Program-made: the position numbers and the translations under genes
The notes under the pieces: model-generated
What the model was told of the DNA's origin: nothing
Database searches by the model: none
The model's input: only the letters and a program-made list of their open reading frames with translations
Source of the DNA: Centipeda infelix ATCC 43532
Lineage (GTDB): Bacteria > Bacillota > Negativicutes > Selenomonadales > Selenomonadaceae
Direction of reading: 5' to 3'
NCBI RefSeq assembly: GCF_000234095.1
Contig: NZ_JH376800.1
Coordinates: 239,274-303,273 of the forward strand
DNA: 64,000 nt
Shown: positions 7,254 through 16,346 of the stretch, in pieces
Layout of the letters: every line of letters starts with the position of its first letter
How positions within the stretch are numbered: position 1 is the stretch's first letter

Positions 7254-9620
7254 ATGAAAACATCCGCGCTCAGTGAGTTTGATCTGTACCTCTTTCATCA
7301 GGGAACGAATTATCATGCCCAGGAGATGCTCGGTGCGCATTTTGTGGAGCAGGGCGGCAAAAAGGGCGTCCGCTTTACGGTGTGGGCACCAAATGCAAAG
7401 GCGGTCAGTGTTGTCGGCGAGTTCAATGATTGGAACGTCTTCATTCATCCGATGAACCGCATCGATGACGGCGAGATCTGGGAGGTATTCGTCGAGGGGC
7501 TCGGCGAGGGTGAAATCTACAAGTATGCCATCGAGCCGCAGTGGGGCGGTCCGCGCATCATGAAGGCAGACCCCTATGGATTCTATGCTGAGAAGAAACC
7601 GCAGACAGCGTCCCGTACCTACGACATGAACCACTACGAGTGGCAGGATGCGGCGTGGCAGAAGCGCAAGGAGGAGGAGTCCTCCTATGAGCGTCCCATG
7701 CTGATCTACGAGGTGCATGCGGGCTCTTGGCGGCGCACGCTTGAGGGCGACTACCTCTCTTACCGTGAGCTGGCGGATCAGCTTATCAGCTACGTCAAGG
7801 ACATGAACTATACCCACATTGAGTTCATGCCGCTCTGCGAGCACCCCTATGATGGGTCGTGGGGCTATCAGGCAACGGGGTACTTCGCCGTGACGAGCCG
7901 CTACGGCACGCCTGATGATTTCCGTTATCTGGTCGATACGGCGCACCAGAACGGCATCGGCATCATCATGGACTGGGTGCCCGGGCACTTCTGCAAGGAC
8001 GAGCAGGGGCTGCGTCATTTCGACGGCAAGAACCTCTATGAATCCGACAATGAGATGCGTGCGGAGAACTGGGAGTGGGGCACCACGAACTTTGACTACG
8101 GGCGCACAGAGGTGCAGAGTTTCCTCATCTCGAATGCGCTGTTCTGGTTCGAGGAGTTCCACATCGACGGCCTGCGCATCGATGCCGTTGCAAATATGCT
8201 CTACCTCAACTACGGGCGCAAGGACGGCGAGTGGCAGCCGAACAAATACGGCGACACAGGCAATCTTGAGGCGATGGACTTTCTGAAGAAGCTCAATGAG
8301 ACAATCTTCAAGTACCATCCACAGGCGCTGATGATCGCGGAGGAGTCGACCTCATGGCCGCTCATCTCAAAGCCTGTCTACATGGGCGGCATGGGCTTCA
8401 ACTACAAGTGGAACATGGGCTGGATGAACGATATGCTCTCCTACATGAGCCTTGACCCGATCTACCGCAAGTGGAATCAGGACAAGATCACGTTCTCCCT
8501 CATGTATGCGTTCTCCGAGAACTTCGTCCTGCCGCTCTCACACGACGAAGTCGTGCATGGGAAATGCTCGCTCATCAGCAAGATGCCGGGCGACTACTGG
8601 CAGAAGTTCGCGGGGCTGCGCGGATTCTTCGGCTACTGGATGGCGCATCCGGGCAAGAAGCTGCTCTTCATGGGCGGTGAGTTCGGACACTTCATTGAGT
8701 GGAACTTTGACGACAGCATGGACTGGCATCTCGTCGAGCAGTACCCGATGCATACGAAGATGCTCGCGTACTCGAAGGCACTCAATAAGTTCTACGTCGA
8801 TAACAAGCCCTTCTGGGAGGTTGATTTCGACTGGAACGGCTTCCAGTGGATTGACTGCAACGACAGCGAGAACAGCATTATCGCACTCGTCCGTCGCGCC
8901 GAGGATCGCAGTGACTTCATCGTCTGCGTCCACAACTTTACCCCCGAGGTGCGACACGGCTATCGCATCGGCGTGCCGACGAAGGGGACGTATGTCGAGG
9001 TCTTCAACTCCGACGAGGAATGCTACGGCGGCAGCGGCGTCCTCAATGCAGGTGATATTGTGAGCGAGGACTACGCATTCCACGGACGTGAGCAGTCCAT
9101 CGTCATCACCGTACCGCCTCTGGCGACCACATTCTACCGTTTGAAGCAGCAGAGCGGTGCGGGAACGCCCGACCATAAAGTGGCTGAGGCAGTCGATGCC
9201 GTTGCAAAAAAAAAATCGGTAACTTCTAAGGCAAAGGCGGCAGCGGCAAAGAAGGCGGATGCAGCTCCGGCTACGGAGAAAACCACCCCGAAGAAGCGCA
9301 CGGCATCAGCAAAGACCTCCGCTGAGAAAGAGACGAAAAAAGCTGCGCCGAAGAAATCAACGCGTACGAGCACCGCGAAGAAAGCTGAGACGGGGGGAAA
9401 GTCCGTAAAGAAGGCGGCGTCCAAGAAACCGCCGGCAAAGACTGTGGCAGAGAAAAAGGCATCACCCGCAAAGGATGCGACGAAATCCTCGAAGTCCCTG
9501 GAAACGTCCGCCGCCAAGACGAAAACAGCATCCATGACAGCGACGAAAAAGAAGCCTGTGCGCAAGGCTGCGGCAGAGGTTGAGGAAAAACCAAAGAAAA
9601 CGCGTGCGGCAAAGTCATAA
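7254..9620 (+). CDS. glgB: 1,4-alpha-glucan branching enzyme with a lysine/alanine-rich C-terminal tail
   Basis: Transfers alpha-1,4 segments to form alpha-1,6 branches. An N-terminal CBM48 (GVRFTVWAPNAKAVSVVGEF) precedes the GH13 barrel. Expected catalytic residues are present: nucleophile near D310 in GLRIDAVANM, acid/base near E363 in MIAEEST, and D431 in PLSHDEVVHG. The family-typical end (TVPPLATTFYRLK) falls near residue 630. It is then followed by about 147 extra residues (642-788), roughly one quarter lysine with abundant alanine, serine and threonine, built of KKA/PAKK-like units. This resembles histone H1 or AlgP tails and is not a normal part of GlgB. A run of ten A at 9206-9215 lies at the junction. 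The ATG follows AGGAGGGG. The enzyme assignment is firm; tail function is unknown. Confidence 0.95.
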   Translation: MKTSALSEFDLYLFHQGTNYHAQEMLGAHFVEQGGKKGVRFTVWAPNAKAVSVVGEFNDWNVFIHPMNRIDDGEIWEVFVEGLGEGEIYKYAIEPQWGGPRIMKADPYGFYAEKKPQTASRTYDMNHYEWQDAAWQKRKEEESSYERPMLIYEVHAGSWRRTLEGDYLSYRELADQLISYVKDMNYTHIEFMPLCEHPYDGSWGYQATGYFAVTSRYGTPDDFRYLVDTAHQNGIGIIMDWVPGHFCKDEQGLRHFDGKNLYESDNEMRAENWEWGTTNFDYGRTEVQSFLISNALFWFEEFHIDGLRIDAVANMLYLNYGRKDGEWQPNKYGDTGNLEAMDFLKKLNETIFKYHPQALMIAEESTSWPLISKPVYMGGMGFNYKWNMGWMNDMLSYMSLDPIYRKWNQDKITFSLMYAFSENFVLPLSHDEVVHGKCSLISKMPGDYWQKFAGLRGFFGYWMAHPGKKLLFMGGEFGHFIEWNFDDSMDWHLVEQYPMHTKMLAYSKALNKFYVDNKPFWEVDFDWNGFQWIDCNDSENSIIALVRRAEDRSDFIVCVHNFTPEVRHGYRIGVPTKGTYVEVFNSDEECYGGSGVLNAGDIVSEDYAFHGREQSIVITVPPLATTFYRLKQQSGAGTPDHKVAEAVDAVAKKKSVTSKAKAAAAKKADAAPATEKTTPKKRTASAKTSAEKETKKAAPKKSTRTSTAKKAETGGKSVKKAASKKPPAKTVAEKKASPAKDATKSSKSLETSAAKTKTASMTATKKKPVRKAAAEVEEKPKKTRAAKS
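9206..9215 (+). other. A10 homopolymer at the glgB catalytic/tail junction, possible slippage site
   Basis: Ten consecutive A encode lysines at about residues 652-654. In the given frame the Lys/Ala tail is read through. One added A gives ATC GGT AAC TTC TAA, and one lost A gives AAT CGG TAA. Both alternative frames therefore stop within five codons and would yield a tail-less enzyme of about 655-658 residues, close to ordinary GlgB length. Confidence 0.6.
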
Positions 9621-9740
9621 GACAAAGAACTCTCTGCACGCATTGAACAGGAGAATGACGAAAGCTGCGAAATACAGTATGAAAAACTCGCAGGGCGGAT
9701 GGTTACGGCATCCTTTCGCGAGATAAAGGAGGATATTGGG

Positions 9741-11186
9741 ATGAAGGTACTTTATGTAGCATCAGAGGCAGTTCCCTTTGTCAAGACCGGCGGTCTTGCG
9801 GATGTGGCAGGGTCGCTCCCCGCTGCACTCGTCAAGGATGGCGTGGATTGCCGCGTTATCCTACCGAAGTACGGCGCGATTTCTGAACAGATTCGGAACA
9901 CGATGGAGCATATCTACGATGGGGTCCTGAATGTCGCATGGCGGGACAAGTTCGTCGGTATTGACAAGTATGTGCTGGACGGCGTGACCTACTATTTCGT
10001 GGATAATGAGGAGTATTTCAATCGCGAAGGCTTCTATGGATATCCCGACGATGCGGAGCGGTTCTCATTTTTCAGCCGCGCTGTACTCAATCTCCTGCCT
10101 GCGCTGGATTTCTGGCCGGACATCATCCACGCGAACGATTGGCACTCCGCGCTCGTCCCCGTGTTCCTAAAGCTCGAGCATCAGGCGGATGAACGCTATG
10201 CAGGGATCAAGACGATCTTCACCATTCACAACCTCAAATATCAGGGGGTATTCCCGAAGGATGTCATGACGGATGTGCTCGGGCTTGACTGGCAGTATTT
10301 CAACAACGGCGATTTTGAGTTCTTCGATGCGGTCAATTTCATGAAGGCGGGTATCATTTACGCCGACTACGTGTCGACCGTCAGTAAGACCTATGCCGAG
10401 GAAATCCAGTACGATTACTACGGCGAGCATCTTGAGGGGCTTCTGCGCAAGCGTCGTGAGGAGCTGTTTGGCATCGTCAACGGCATTGACTATGATGTCT
10501 ACAACCCCGAGACGGACAAGAATCTCTATGTCAACTACAGTGTGAAGAAGGCGGTCGAGGGCAAGAGCGACAACAAGGTGTGTCTGCAGCGTGACCTTGG
10601 GCTGCCAGAGAATCGCCGCACGCCGATGATCGCGATGGTCACGCGCCTTGTGGCGAACAAGGGGCTTGATCTCGTGGTGCGTGTACTGGATGAGATCCTG
10701 CAGCATGAGAATGTTCAGTTCGTTCTGCTCGGTACGGGTGACCGCGGCTACGAAGACTGGTTTAAGGAACTTGCGTGGCGTTTCCCGAACAAGGCGTCGA
10801 TCAACATTCGTTTCTCGAACGAACTTGCACAGCGCATCTATGCGGCATCGGACATCTTCCTCATGCCGTCCATGTTCGAGCCGTGCGGTCTCGGACAGCT
10901 CATCGCCATGCGCTATGGAACCATCCCCGTCGTGCGTGAGACGGGCGGGCTCAAGGATACTGTCGTCCAGTTCGATCGTTCGGACGTGGACAAGGGGAAC
11001 GGATTCCTGTTCTACGAATACAATGCGCACGAGATGATGTATGCGATCAAGCGTGCACTCGCTGCATACGGAAATCTTCGCGAGTGGCGGCAGCTGGTAT
11101 TCACGGCGATGCACAGTGACTTCAGCTGGAAGCGGTCGGCAAAGGAGTACGAGACCCTCTATGAACGCCTCCTGCACGAAAAATGA
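9741..11186 (+). CDS. glgA: glycogen synthase (ADP-glucose)
   Basis: Elongates alpha-1,4-glucan from ADP-glucose. The 481-residue GT5 enzyme has the N-terminal MKVLYVASEAVPFVKTGGLADV region with the KTGGL ADP-glucose-binding motif. It also has TIHNLKYQGVFP, the C-terminal GT-B half with VTRLVANKGLDLV, and the EPCGLGQLIAMRYGT region holding the catalytic Glu and phosphate contacts. The ATG at 9741 is chosen because AAAGGAGG lies 10 nt upstream; the in-frame ATG at 9699 would add a non-family extension. It sits 120 nt after glgB with no visible terminator between them, so it belongs to the same operon. Confidence 0.97.
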   Translation: MKVLYVASEAVPFVKTGGLADVAGSLPAALVKDGVDCRVILPKYGAISEQIRNTMEHIYDGVLNVAWRDKFVGIDKYVLDGVTYYFVDNEEYFNREGFYGYPDDAERFSFFSRAVLNLLPALDFWPDIIHANDWHSALVPVFLKLEHQADERYAGIKTIFTIHNLKYQGVFPKDVMTDVLGLDWQYFNNGDFEFFDAVNFMKAGIIYADYVSTVSKTYAEEIQYDYYGEHLEGLLRKRREELFGIVNGIDYDVYNPETDKNLYVNYSVKKAVEGKSDNKVCLQRDLGLPENRRTPMIAMVTRLVANKGLDLVVRVLDEILQHENVQFVLLGTGDRGYEDWFKELAWRFPNKASINIRFSNELAQRIYAASDIFLMPSMFEPCGLGQLIAMRYGTIPVVRETGGLKDTVVQFDRSDVDKGNGFLFYEYNAHEMMYAIKRALAAYGNLREWRQLVFTAMHSDFSWKRSAKEYETLYERLLHEK

Positions 11187-11243
11187 GTTGCTTTGCTGTG
11201 CATTGGGTGACCGCATTTAGGTCATATACGATGCAACTTTTAT

Positions 11244-11297
11244 GAAACCGCTGGTGAATTCGTTCAAAATAAGAACATTTGATTCGCCAGTGGTTTC
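11244..11297 (+). other. long hairpin in the gap before the amylase/MalQ gene
   Basis: GAAACCGCTGGTGAAT (11244-11259) pairs over all 16 positions with ATTCGCCAGTGGTTTC (11282-11297), using two G-U wobbles. The 22-nt loop itself contains GTTC/GAAC. No strong T-run follows (GTTTAATTTTAGG). It ends 33 nt before the next start codon, so it is a candidate attenuator, processing site or protein-binding RNA rather than a classic terminator. Confidence 0.5.
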
Positions 11298-11330
11298 TGT
11301 GCGTTTAATTTTAGGAAGGGGGAGGATGTT

Positions 11331-14300
11331 ATGCTGGAAGCTTATCAGGTGGAGCACAACTCGCAGAATATTTATTACCGCTCCATTGTTGGGGCAGCCG
11401 AAGCAGGGAGTCGGCTGCGTCTTGGCATCCGCATTCGTACCTACGAGACCATACAGCAGGTGCTCGTACGCCTGTGGCAGGATCAGACGGGGGAGCGTCT
11501 GATTCCACTTGAGACGAGGGACACGCAGGGAGAGCAAAAATTTTATACCGCGTGGTTCAACTTGCCGGACTATGGCTGTCTTGTCTGGTATTACTTTGTC
11601 ATTACGACCGAGAGCGGCACCTATTTTTACGGAAACAATGCGGAAATGCTGGGCGGTGTTGGAGCACTCAGTATGGAGGCACCTTCATCCTATCAGATCA
11701 CGATCTATAACAAGGGGGCGCATACGCCCGACTGGTTCAAGAATGCCGTCATGTACCAGATCTTTCCCGACCGTTTTGCACGCTCGGGCGATACGATTGT
11801 GAAGAAGAAGGGGGCGGTCATCCGCACGGACTGGACGGACGACCCAATGTATCTCAAGGATCCGGACACGAAGGAGATCATCGCCTATGACTTCTTCGGC
11901 GGGAATCTGCGCGGTGTGATGGAGAAGCTGGACTATCTGAAGGATCTCGGCATCTCCTGCATCTACTTCAACCCCGTCTTTGAGTCCGAGAGCAACCATC
12001 ACTACGACACGGGAGACTATCACAAGATCGATCCCGTGCTCGGTGACATTGAGGACTTCCGCGCGCTCGTCACAGCGGCGGAGCAGCGTGGCATCCGCAT
12101 CATCCTCGATGGCGTGTTCAGTCACACGGGCAGCAACAGCATCTACTTTAACCGTCAGCATCAGTATAGATCGATCGGCGCGTATCAGTCGAAGGAGTCC
12201 CCGTACTACTCGTGGTATCACTTTCGCAACTACCCGAACGAGTATGACTGCTGGTGGGATTTTGACACACTTCCAAACGTCAACGAGACCGATCCTGCCT
12301 ATATGGATTTTGTCATCACGGGTAAGGACAGTGTACTCCATCACTGGATGAATGAGGGGATTGCGGGGTGGCGGCTTGATGTGATCGATGAACTCCCGCC
12401 GACGTTCTCCAAGACGTTCTTTGCCGAGCTCAAGAAGCGCGACCCCGATGCCGTCATGATCGGCGAGGTCTGGGAGGACGCGTCGAACAAGGTTGCGTAC
12501 GGAACGCCACGCGAATACCTTTCGGGCAACGAGATGGACTCGGCGATGAACTATCCGCTGCGCACCATCATGTTCGACTTTCTCACGGGTGCGTCCGACG
12601 GACATCAGACCGCACGGCGGCTCGCAAGCCAGATCGAGAACTACCCGAAGGAAAACCTCTATGCAATGATGAACCTTATCGGCAGTCATGACGTGCAGCG
12701 TGCGATCACCGTGCTCGCGGGCGTTCCCTACTACGAGGGGATGCCCGCCATCGAGCAGTCGCGTGTGCGTATGACCGATGAGCAGTTCGATCTCGGTATG
12801 CGCCGCCTCCTCATGGCGACGCTCTGGCAGATGACCTACCCCGGCGTGCCGAGCGTCTACTACGGCGACGAGATTGGAATGCAGGGCTTCAAAGACCCGT
12901 TCAACCGCCGTCCCTACGATTGGGAACATGGCAACAAGGAGATTCGCAGCTGGTTCGAGCGGTTCATCGCCATCCGCAACGAGAACGATGCACTCCGCAC
13001 GGGTGAAATTCTGCCGCTCTATGGCGCGGGTGATGTCATTGCATACGCGCGCACGATCCGTTCGGGCTACGATGTGTTCAATCAGGAGAAGGAGGACGGC
13101 GTATTTATTGCCGCATTCAACCGCAACCTGACGGAGACGCTGACGATCGAGATCGATGTGAGCGACTTTGCCTGTGGCACCTTCGAGGACGCATTCAAGC
13201 CCTCGCGCACCTATGAGGTGGAGCGCGGGCGGCTGCGCATCAAGATCCCGCCGCTCTTTGGGCTGCTCCTGCGCGAGCGCAAAGAACCGCGCCGCTACGA
13301 GCGCAAGGCAGGCGTACTCCTACATCCGACCTCCCTGCCGTCGAAATACGGCGTGGGCGACTTCGGTAAGGAGGCGTACCGTTTCCTTGACTTCCTCGCA
13401 GAGGCGGGGCAGAAGGTTTGGCAGGTTCTGCCGCTCAGCCCGGTCGGATACGGATACTCACCCTATCAGTCCATCTCCGCATTTGCGGGCAACATTATGA
13501 TGATCGACCTCGAGGAGCTTGCCGCGCGCGGTTGGCTGACGGAGAAGGATCTCTTTTTGCCATATGAGGCGAACACGGCGTTCATCGACTTCGAGCGTGT
13601 CAAGCAGTTCAAGAAGGATGTGCTCGAGAAGGCATTCCGTGCGTTCCGCAAGACGAGTGCGAAGGACAAGGACTACAAGGAATTCTGTGAGAAAGAGGCG
13701 TACTGGCTCGACGACTACGCTCTCTTTCATGCGGGCAAGAAGGCGTATGCACGTACGGCGTGGACGGACTGGCCCGATCCGGTCAAATACCGTGCCCCCG
13801 ATGCACTCAGGGAGCTTGCCGCACAGCAGGCCGATGAAATCGAACTCGACCGTTTCAAGCAGTACATCTTCCATCTTCAGTGGAATCGTCTGCATGACTA
13901 TGCGCGGAAAAAGGGCATTGAAATCCTTGGCGATATGCCGATCTTCGTCGCACAGGACAGCGCGGATGCGTGGGCACATCAGCACCTCTTTGACCTCAAT
14001 GAGGACGGTACACCGCGCACGGTCGCAGGTGTACCGCCCGACTACTTTGCTGCGAATGGGCAGCTCTGGGGCAATCCGCAGTACAACTGGGATGCGATGA
14101 AGGCGGAGAACTACGCGTGGTGGAAACGCCGTTTCCGCAAGCTGCATGAGCAGGTGGACATCCTGCGCATCGATCATTTCCGTGCCTTTGAGGCGTACTG
14201 GTCGATCGACGGCAAGGCGGAGACGGCGATCAACGGGCGTTGGCTCAAGGGACCCGGAAAGCCGTTCTTCGATGAGATCGAGCGTGAACTCGGGGAGCTC

Positions 14301-14780
14301 GACATTGTCGCTGAGGATCTCGGCATCATCACCAGTGAGGTTGAACGTCTGCGCGACGACTGCGGCTTCCCCGGCATGAAGATCGTACACTTCATGCTTG
14401 AGCCAAATGAGTCGGGACGCGTCGGCTTCGTCACCCCCGAGAACAGCATTGTCTATACGGGGACGCACGACAACAACACTACCGTCGGCTGGTACACACG
14501 CGACATCGACGAGGTGCTGCGCGAGACTCTGGCGAACATGACGGGCACGACCTCGGATCGCCCGAAGACCATCTGCAAACGCCTCATCAAGGCGGCGTAC
14601 GCATCGCACGCACGCATGGCGATCATCCCCATGCAGGATCTCCTCGCACTCGACGAACGCGCCCGCATGAATACGCCGGGGACGGTTGGTATCAACTGGC
14701 GGTGGAGCCTCAAGAAGGACTACCTCCTTGAACTCGACCCGAAGAAACTCAAGGCGCTCTGCGTGCGATACCATCGGTGA
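11331..14780 (+). CDS. fused GH13 alpha-amylase/neopullulanase-like enzyme and GH77 4-alpha-glucanotransferase
   Basis: An 1149-residue two-enzyme polypeptide. Residues 1 to about 130 form a beta-rich starch-binding-like domain. Residues about 135-640 are a GH13 barrel opening with NAVMYQIFPDRFARSG, with catalytic D350 (GWRLDVIDE), E379 (MIGEVWED) and D454 (LIGSHDVQRA). From about residue 657 a full MalQ-type GH77 domain begins (AGVLLHPTSLPSKYGVGDFG). Its predicted nucleophile is D948 (DILRIDHFRAFEAYW), acid/base E995 (VAEDLG) and third carboxylate D1047 (TGTHDNNT). Both active sites appear complete. There is no signal peptide, so it acts in the cytoplasm on glycogen or maltodextrins. Together the halves could hydrolyse and re-shuffle limit dextrins left by GlgP. 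GGGGGAGG precedes the ATG. Confidence 0.93.
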   Translation: MLEAYQVEHNSQNIYYRSIVGAAEAGSRLRLGIRIRTYETIQQVLVRLWQDQTGERLIPLETRDTQGEQKFYTAWFNLPDYGCLVWYYFVITTESGTYFYGNNAEMLGGVGALSMEAPSSYQITIYNKGAHTPDWFKNAVMYQIFPDRFARSGDTIVKKKGAVIRTDWTDDPMYLKDPDTKEIIAYDFFGGNLRGVMEKLDYLKDLGISCIYFNPVFESESNHHYDTGDYHKIDPVLGDIEDFRALVTAAEQRGIRIILDGVFSHTGSNSIYFNRQHQYRSIGAYQSKESPYYSWYHFRNYPNEYDCWWDFDTLPNVNETDPAYMDFVITGKDSVLHHWMNEGIAGWRLDVIDELPPTFSKTFFAELKKRDPDAVMIGEVWEDASNKVAYGTPREYLSGNEMDSAMNYPLRTIMFDFLTGASDGHQTARRLASQIENYPKENLYAMMNLIGSHDVQRAITVLAGVPYYEGMPAIEQSRVRMTDEQFDLGMRRLLMATLWQMTYPGVPSVYYGDEIGMQGFKDPFNRRPYDWEHGNKEIRSWFERFIAIRNENDALRTGEILPLYGAGDVIAYARTIRSGYDVFNQEKEDGVFIAAFNRNLTETLTIEIDVSDFACGTFEDAFKPSRTYEVERGRLRIKIPPLFGLLLRERKEPRRYERKAGVLLHPTSLPSKYGVGDFGKEAYRFLDFLAEAGQKVWQVLPLSPVGYGYSPYQSISAFAGNIMMIDLEELAARGWLTEKDLFLPYEANTAFIDFERVKQFKKDVLEKAFRAFRKTSAKDKDYKEFCEKEAYWLDDYALFHAGKKAYARTAWTDWPDPVKYRAPDALRELAAQQADEIELDRFKQYIFHLQWNRLHDYARKKGIEILGDMPIFVAQDSADAWAHQHLFDLNEDGTPRTVAGVPPDYFAANGQLWGNPQYNWDAMKAENYAWWKRRFRKLHEQVDILRIDHFRAFEAYWSIDGKAETAINGRWLKGPGKPFFDEIERELGELDIVAEDLGIITSEVERLRDDCGFPGMKIVHFMLEPNESGRVGFVTPENSIVYTGTHDNNTTVGWYTRDIDEVLRETLANMTGTTSDRPKTICKRLIKAAYASHARMAIIPMQDLLALDERARMNTPGTVGINWRWSLKKDYLLELDPKKLKALCVRYHR

Positions 14781-14800
14781 GAAATTCTGCAGGCAAGATC

Positions 14801-14835
14801 ATCCCTCCGCATCTCGACGCGCGGAGGGATTCTTC
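14801..14835 (+). terminator. terminator of the glycogen operon
   Basis: ATCCCTCCGC (14801-14810) and GCGGAGGGAT (14821-14830) form a perfect 10-bp stem with a 10-nt loop, followed by TCTTC. It lies 21 nt after the amylase/MalQ stop. The U-tract is short, so termination may be partial. Confidence 0.6.
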
Positions 14836-14877
14836 ATGGAATGAACGGCTGAGATTCTTTCTTTTTTTCGCATTTTA

Positions 14878-14886
14878 TGGTATGCT
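14878..14886 (+). promoter_or_regulatory. extended -10 promoter element before the DUF2225 gene
   Basis: TGG-TATGCT (14878-14886) is an extended -10 about 30 nt before the start codon. The matching -35 position (around 14858-14863, TTTCTT) is weak. Confidence 0.4.
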
Positions 14887-14916
14887 GAAATAGATTCTTT
14901 GTAGGGAGGAAGTACG

Positions 14917-15615
14917 ATGGCAGAGTATACATATACGGTGGAGAAGCCGTGTCCGGTCTGTGGAGAGAAAACGCATGTGACGAAGCTGAAGGCGCGTCTC
15001 ATCACGCTAAGTACGGATGAGGATTTCTGTGTGCACTATCAAGGGGTGAACCCCTACCGCTACCGTGTCTGGCTGTGTGAGCACTGCGGATTTGCCGCCG
15101 ATGAGAAGCAGTTTGCGGACGAACCGCTCTCCGCACGCGACAAGGCGAAGATCCAGGAGCTCCTCGAAGGACGTACCATCAACCTGCCGTATCACGAGGA
15201 GCGCACGGTGGAGGAGGCGATCCGTGCCTATAAGCTCGGCATCTACTTTGCCGAGCGTCTCGGCTGGCCGCTTCAAAAGCAGGCGGGGTACTGCATGGGC
15301 ATGGCGTGGGTCTACCGCGATACGGAGGAGCGGGACAAGGAGAATGAGATGCTGCGCAGTGCCGCTGAGCTCTATGAGAAGTCGGTGATGACGGAGCACT
15401 ATCCGATCAACGGGATGAGCGACAGCATGGCACTCTATATCGCAGGTGCGGCGTACTACCGTTTGGAGGACTATGAGAAGGCGACGCAGATGCTCTCGCA
15501 GATCATGAGTGATCAGGAAGTCCGTAAGAACGATACAAAACTATTCGAGCGCACGCAGAACCTCTGGCTCGAGCTGCGTGAGAAGAAGGCGGAAGCGGAG
15601 AAGGCAGACAGCTGA
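14917..15615 (+). CDS. DUF2225 family protein with N-terminal zinc ribbon
   Basis: The 232-residue cytoplasmic protein has CPVC near residue 11 and CEHC near residue 53, which together form a likely zinc-binding site. A helical, TPR-like body follows (IRAYKLGIYFAERLGWPL, AGAAYYRLEDYEKATQML). This layout matches the DUF2225 family of Firmicutes, whose biochemical function is not established. The last third is highly charged (REKKAEAEKADS). The stop codon overlaps the ATG of the next gene by one base, so the two are translationally coupled. AGGGAGGAAG precedes the ATG. Confidence 0.85.
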   Translation: MAEYTYTVEKPCPVCGEKTHVTKLKARLITLSTDEDFCVHYQGVNPYRYRVWLCEHCGFAADEKQFADEPLSARDKAKIQELLEGRTINLPYHEERTVEEAIRAYKLGIYFAERLGWPLQKQAGYCMGMAWVYRDTEERDKENEMLRSAAELYEKSVMTEHYPINGMSDSMALYIAGAAYYRLEDYEKATQMLSQIMSDQEVRKNDTKLFERTQNLWLELREKKAEAEKADS

Positions 15616-16346
15616 TGGTAATTGACATTCCTGCAAACTTTATCGAGCAGGTGAAAAATATTGACTGGGGCAGTGTGCGTGAGGCGGTGGCAGACTATGG
15701 TCCTGCACTCACGGTACTGCGTGACACATGGGATCGCGAGACACTGGCGCAGATTGCCGAGGGGCATCTCTTTGTGCGCGACTCCGTGCTGAACGAGGCG
15801 ATTGCAAAGAACATCGGGACGGACAGATCGGTCCGCAGCATTGTGCTTCATTCCCGGGCAAATGGGCGGCTTGATATCACCTGTACGACAACGAAAAAGT
15901 ATAAGACGGTTGAGCTTTCGGGCATCATCGAGGAATTCGTCCACGACGGAGACAAGTCCTATGCGGTCTACCGTGTGCGGGAGAAGAACATCCCGAATCA
16001 CGGGTTTGTCTCATGGGTGTTTTCGCGCGTTTCGCTCTCGATGGCGGAGCGTCTGATGGGGCGGTTTGACGTGTCCGATGCACTGCCCGTGGAGATTCAC
16101 GGCAACAAGGTCTATGTGGACTTTCATGAGGTGCTTGCCGCGTCGAAACTCGGGCAGACGACGTTCCAAGGGCACAAGCTGACGGATATGATCGAGATTG
16201 AGAGCGCAGTGGTGCAGGAGGGCGGTATCATGTTCGATACGAAGCTGAACGTGCCCGATGATGTGAAGTCCGCGCTCAAAGGGCTTTTGCAGGAGCAGCG
16301 TTCATCGGTCTCTGAAGAAAGTGCAGGGAAAGGGGAGACATCGTGA
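15615..16346 (+). CDS. hypothetical protein, 243 residues
   Basis: I do not recognise a family. The product has no signal peptide or membrane segment. It is mixed alpha/beta and rather acidic at the end, with a segment that alternates charged and hydrophobic residues (VEIHGNKVYVDFHEVL). It starts on the base where the DUF2225 gene stops (TGATG) and ends 4 nt inside the DUF4127 gene. The three proteins are therefore made from one message in fixed proportion and probably share a process. The tight coupling is direct observation; any functional link is inference. Confidence 0.75.
   Translation: MVIDIPANFIEQVKNIDWGSVREAVADYGPALTVLRDTWDRETLAQIAEGHLFVRDSVLNEAIAKNIGTDRSVRSIVLHSRANGRLDITCTTTKKYKTVELSGIIEEFVHDGDKSYAVYRVREKNIPNHGFVSWVFSRVSLSMAERLMGRFDVSDALPVEIHGNKVYVDFHEVLAASKLGQTTFQGHKLTDMIEIESAVVQEGGIMFDTKLNVPDDVKSALKGLLQEQRSSVSEESAGKGETS

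Noticed and set aside
9230-9620. repeat array or CRISPR-like structure in the glgB tail
   Set aside because: The repetition is at the level of Lys/Ala codons with no fixed unit or spacer; it is coding low complexity.
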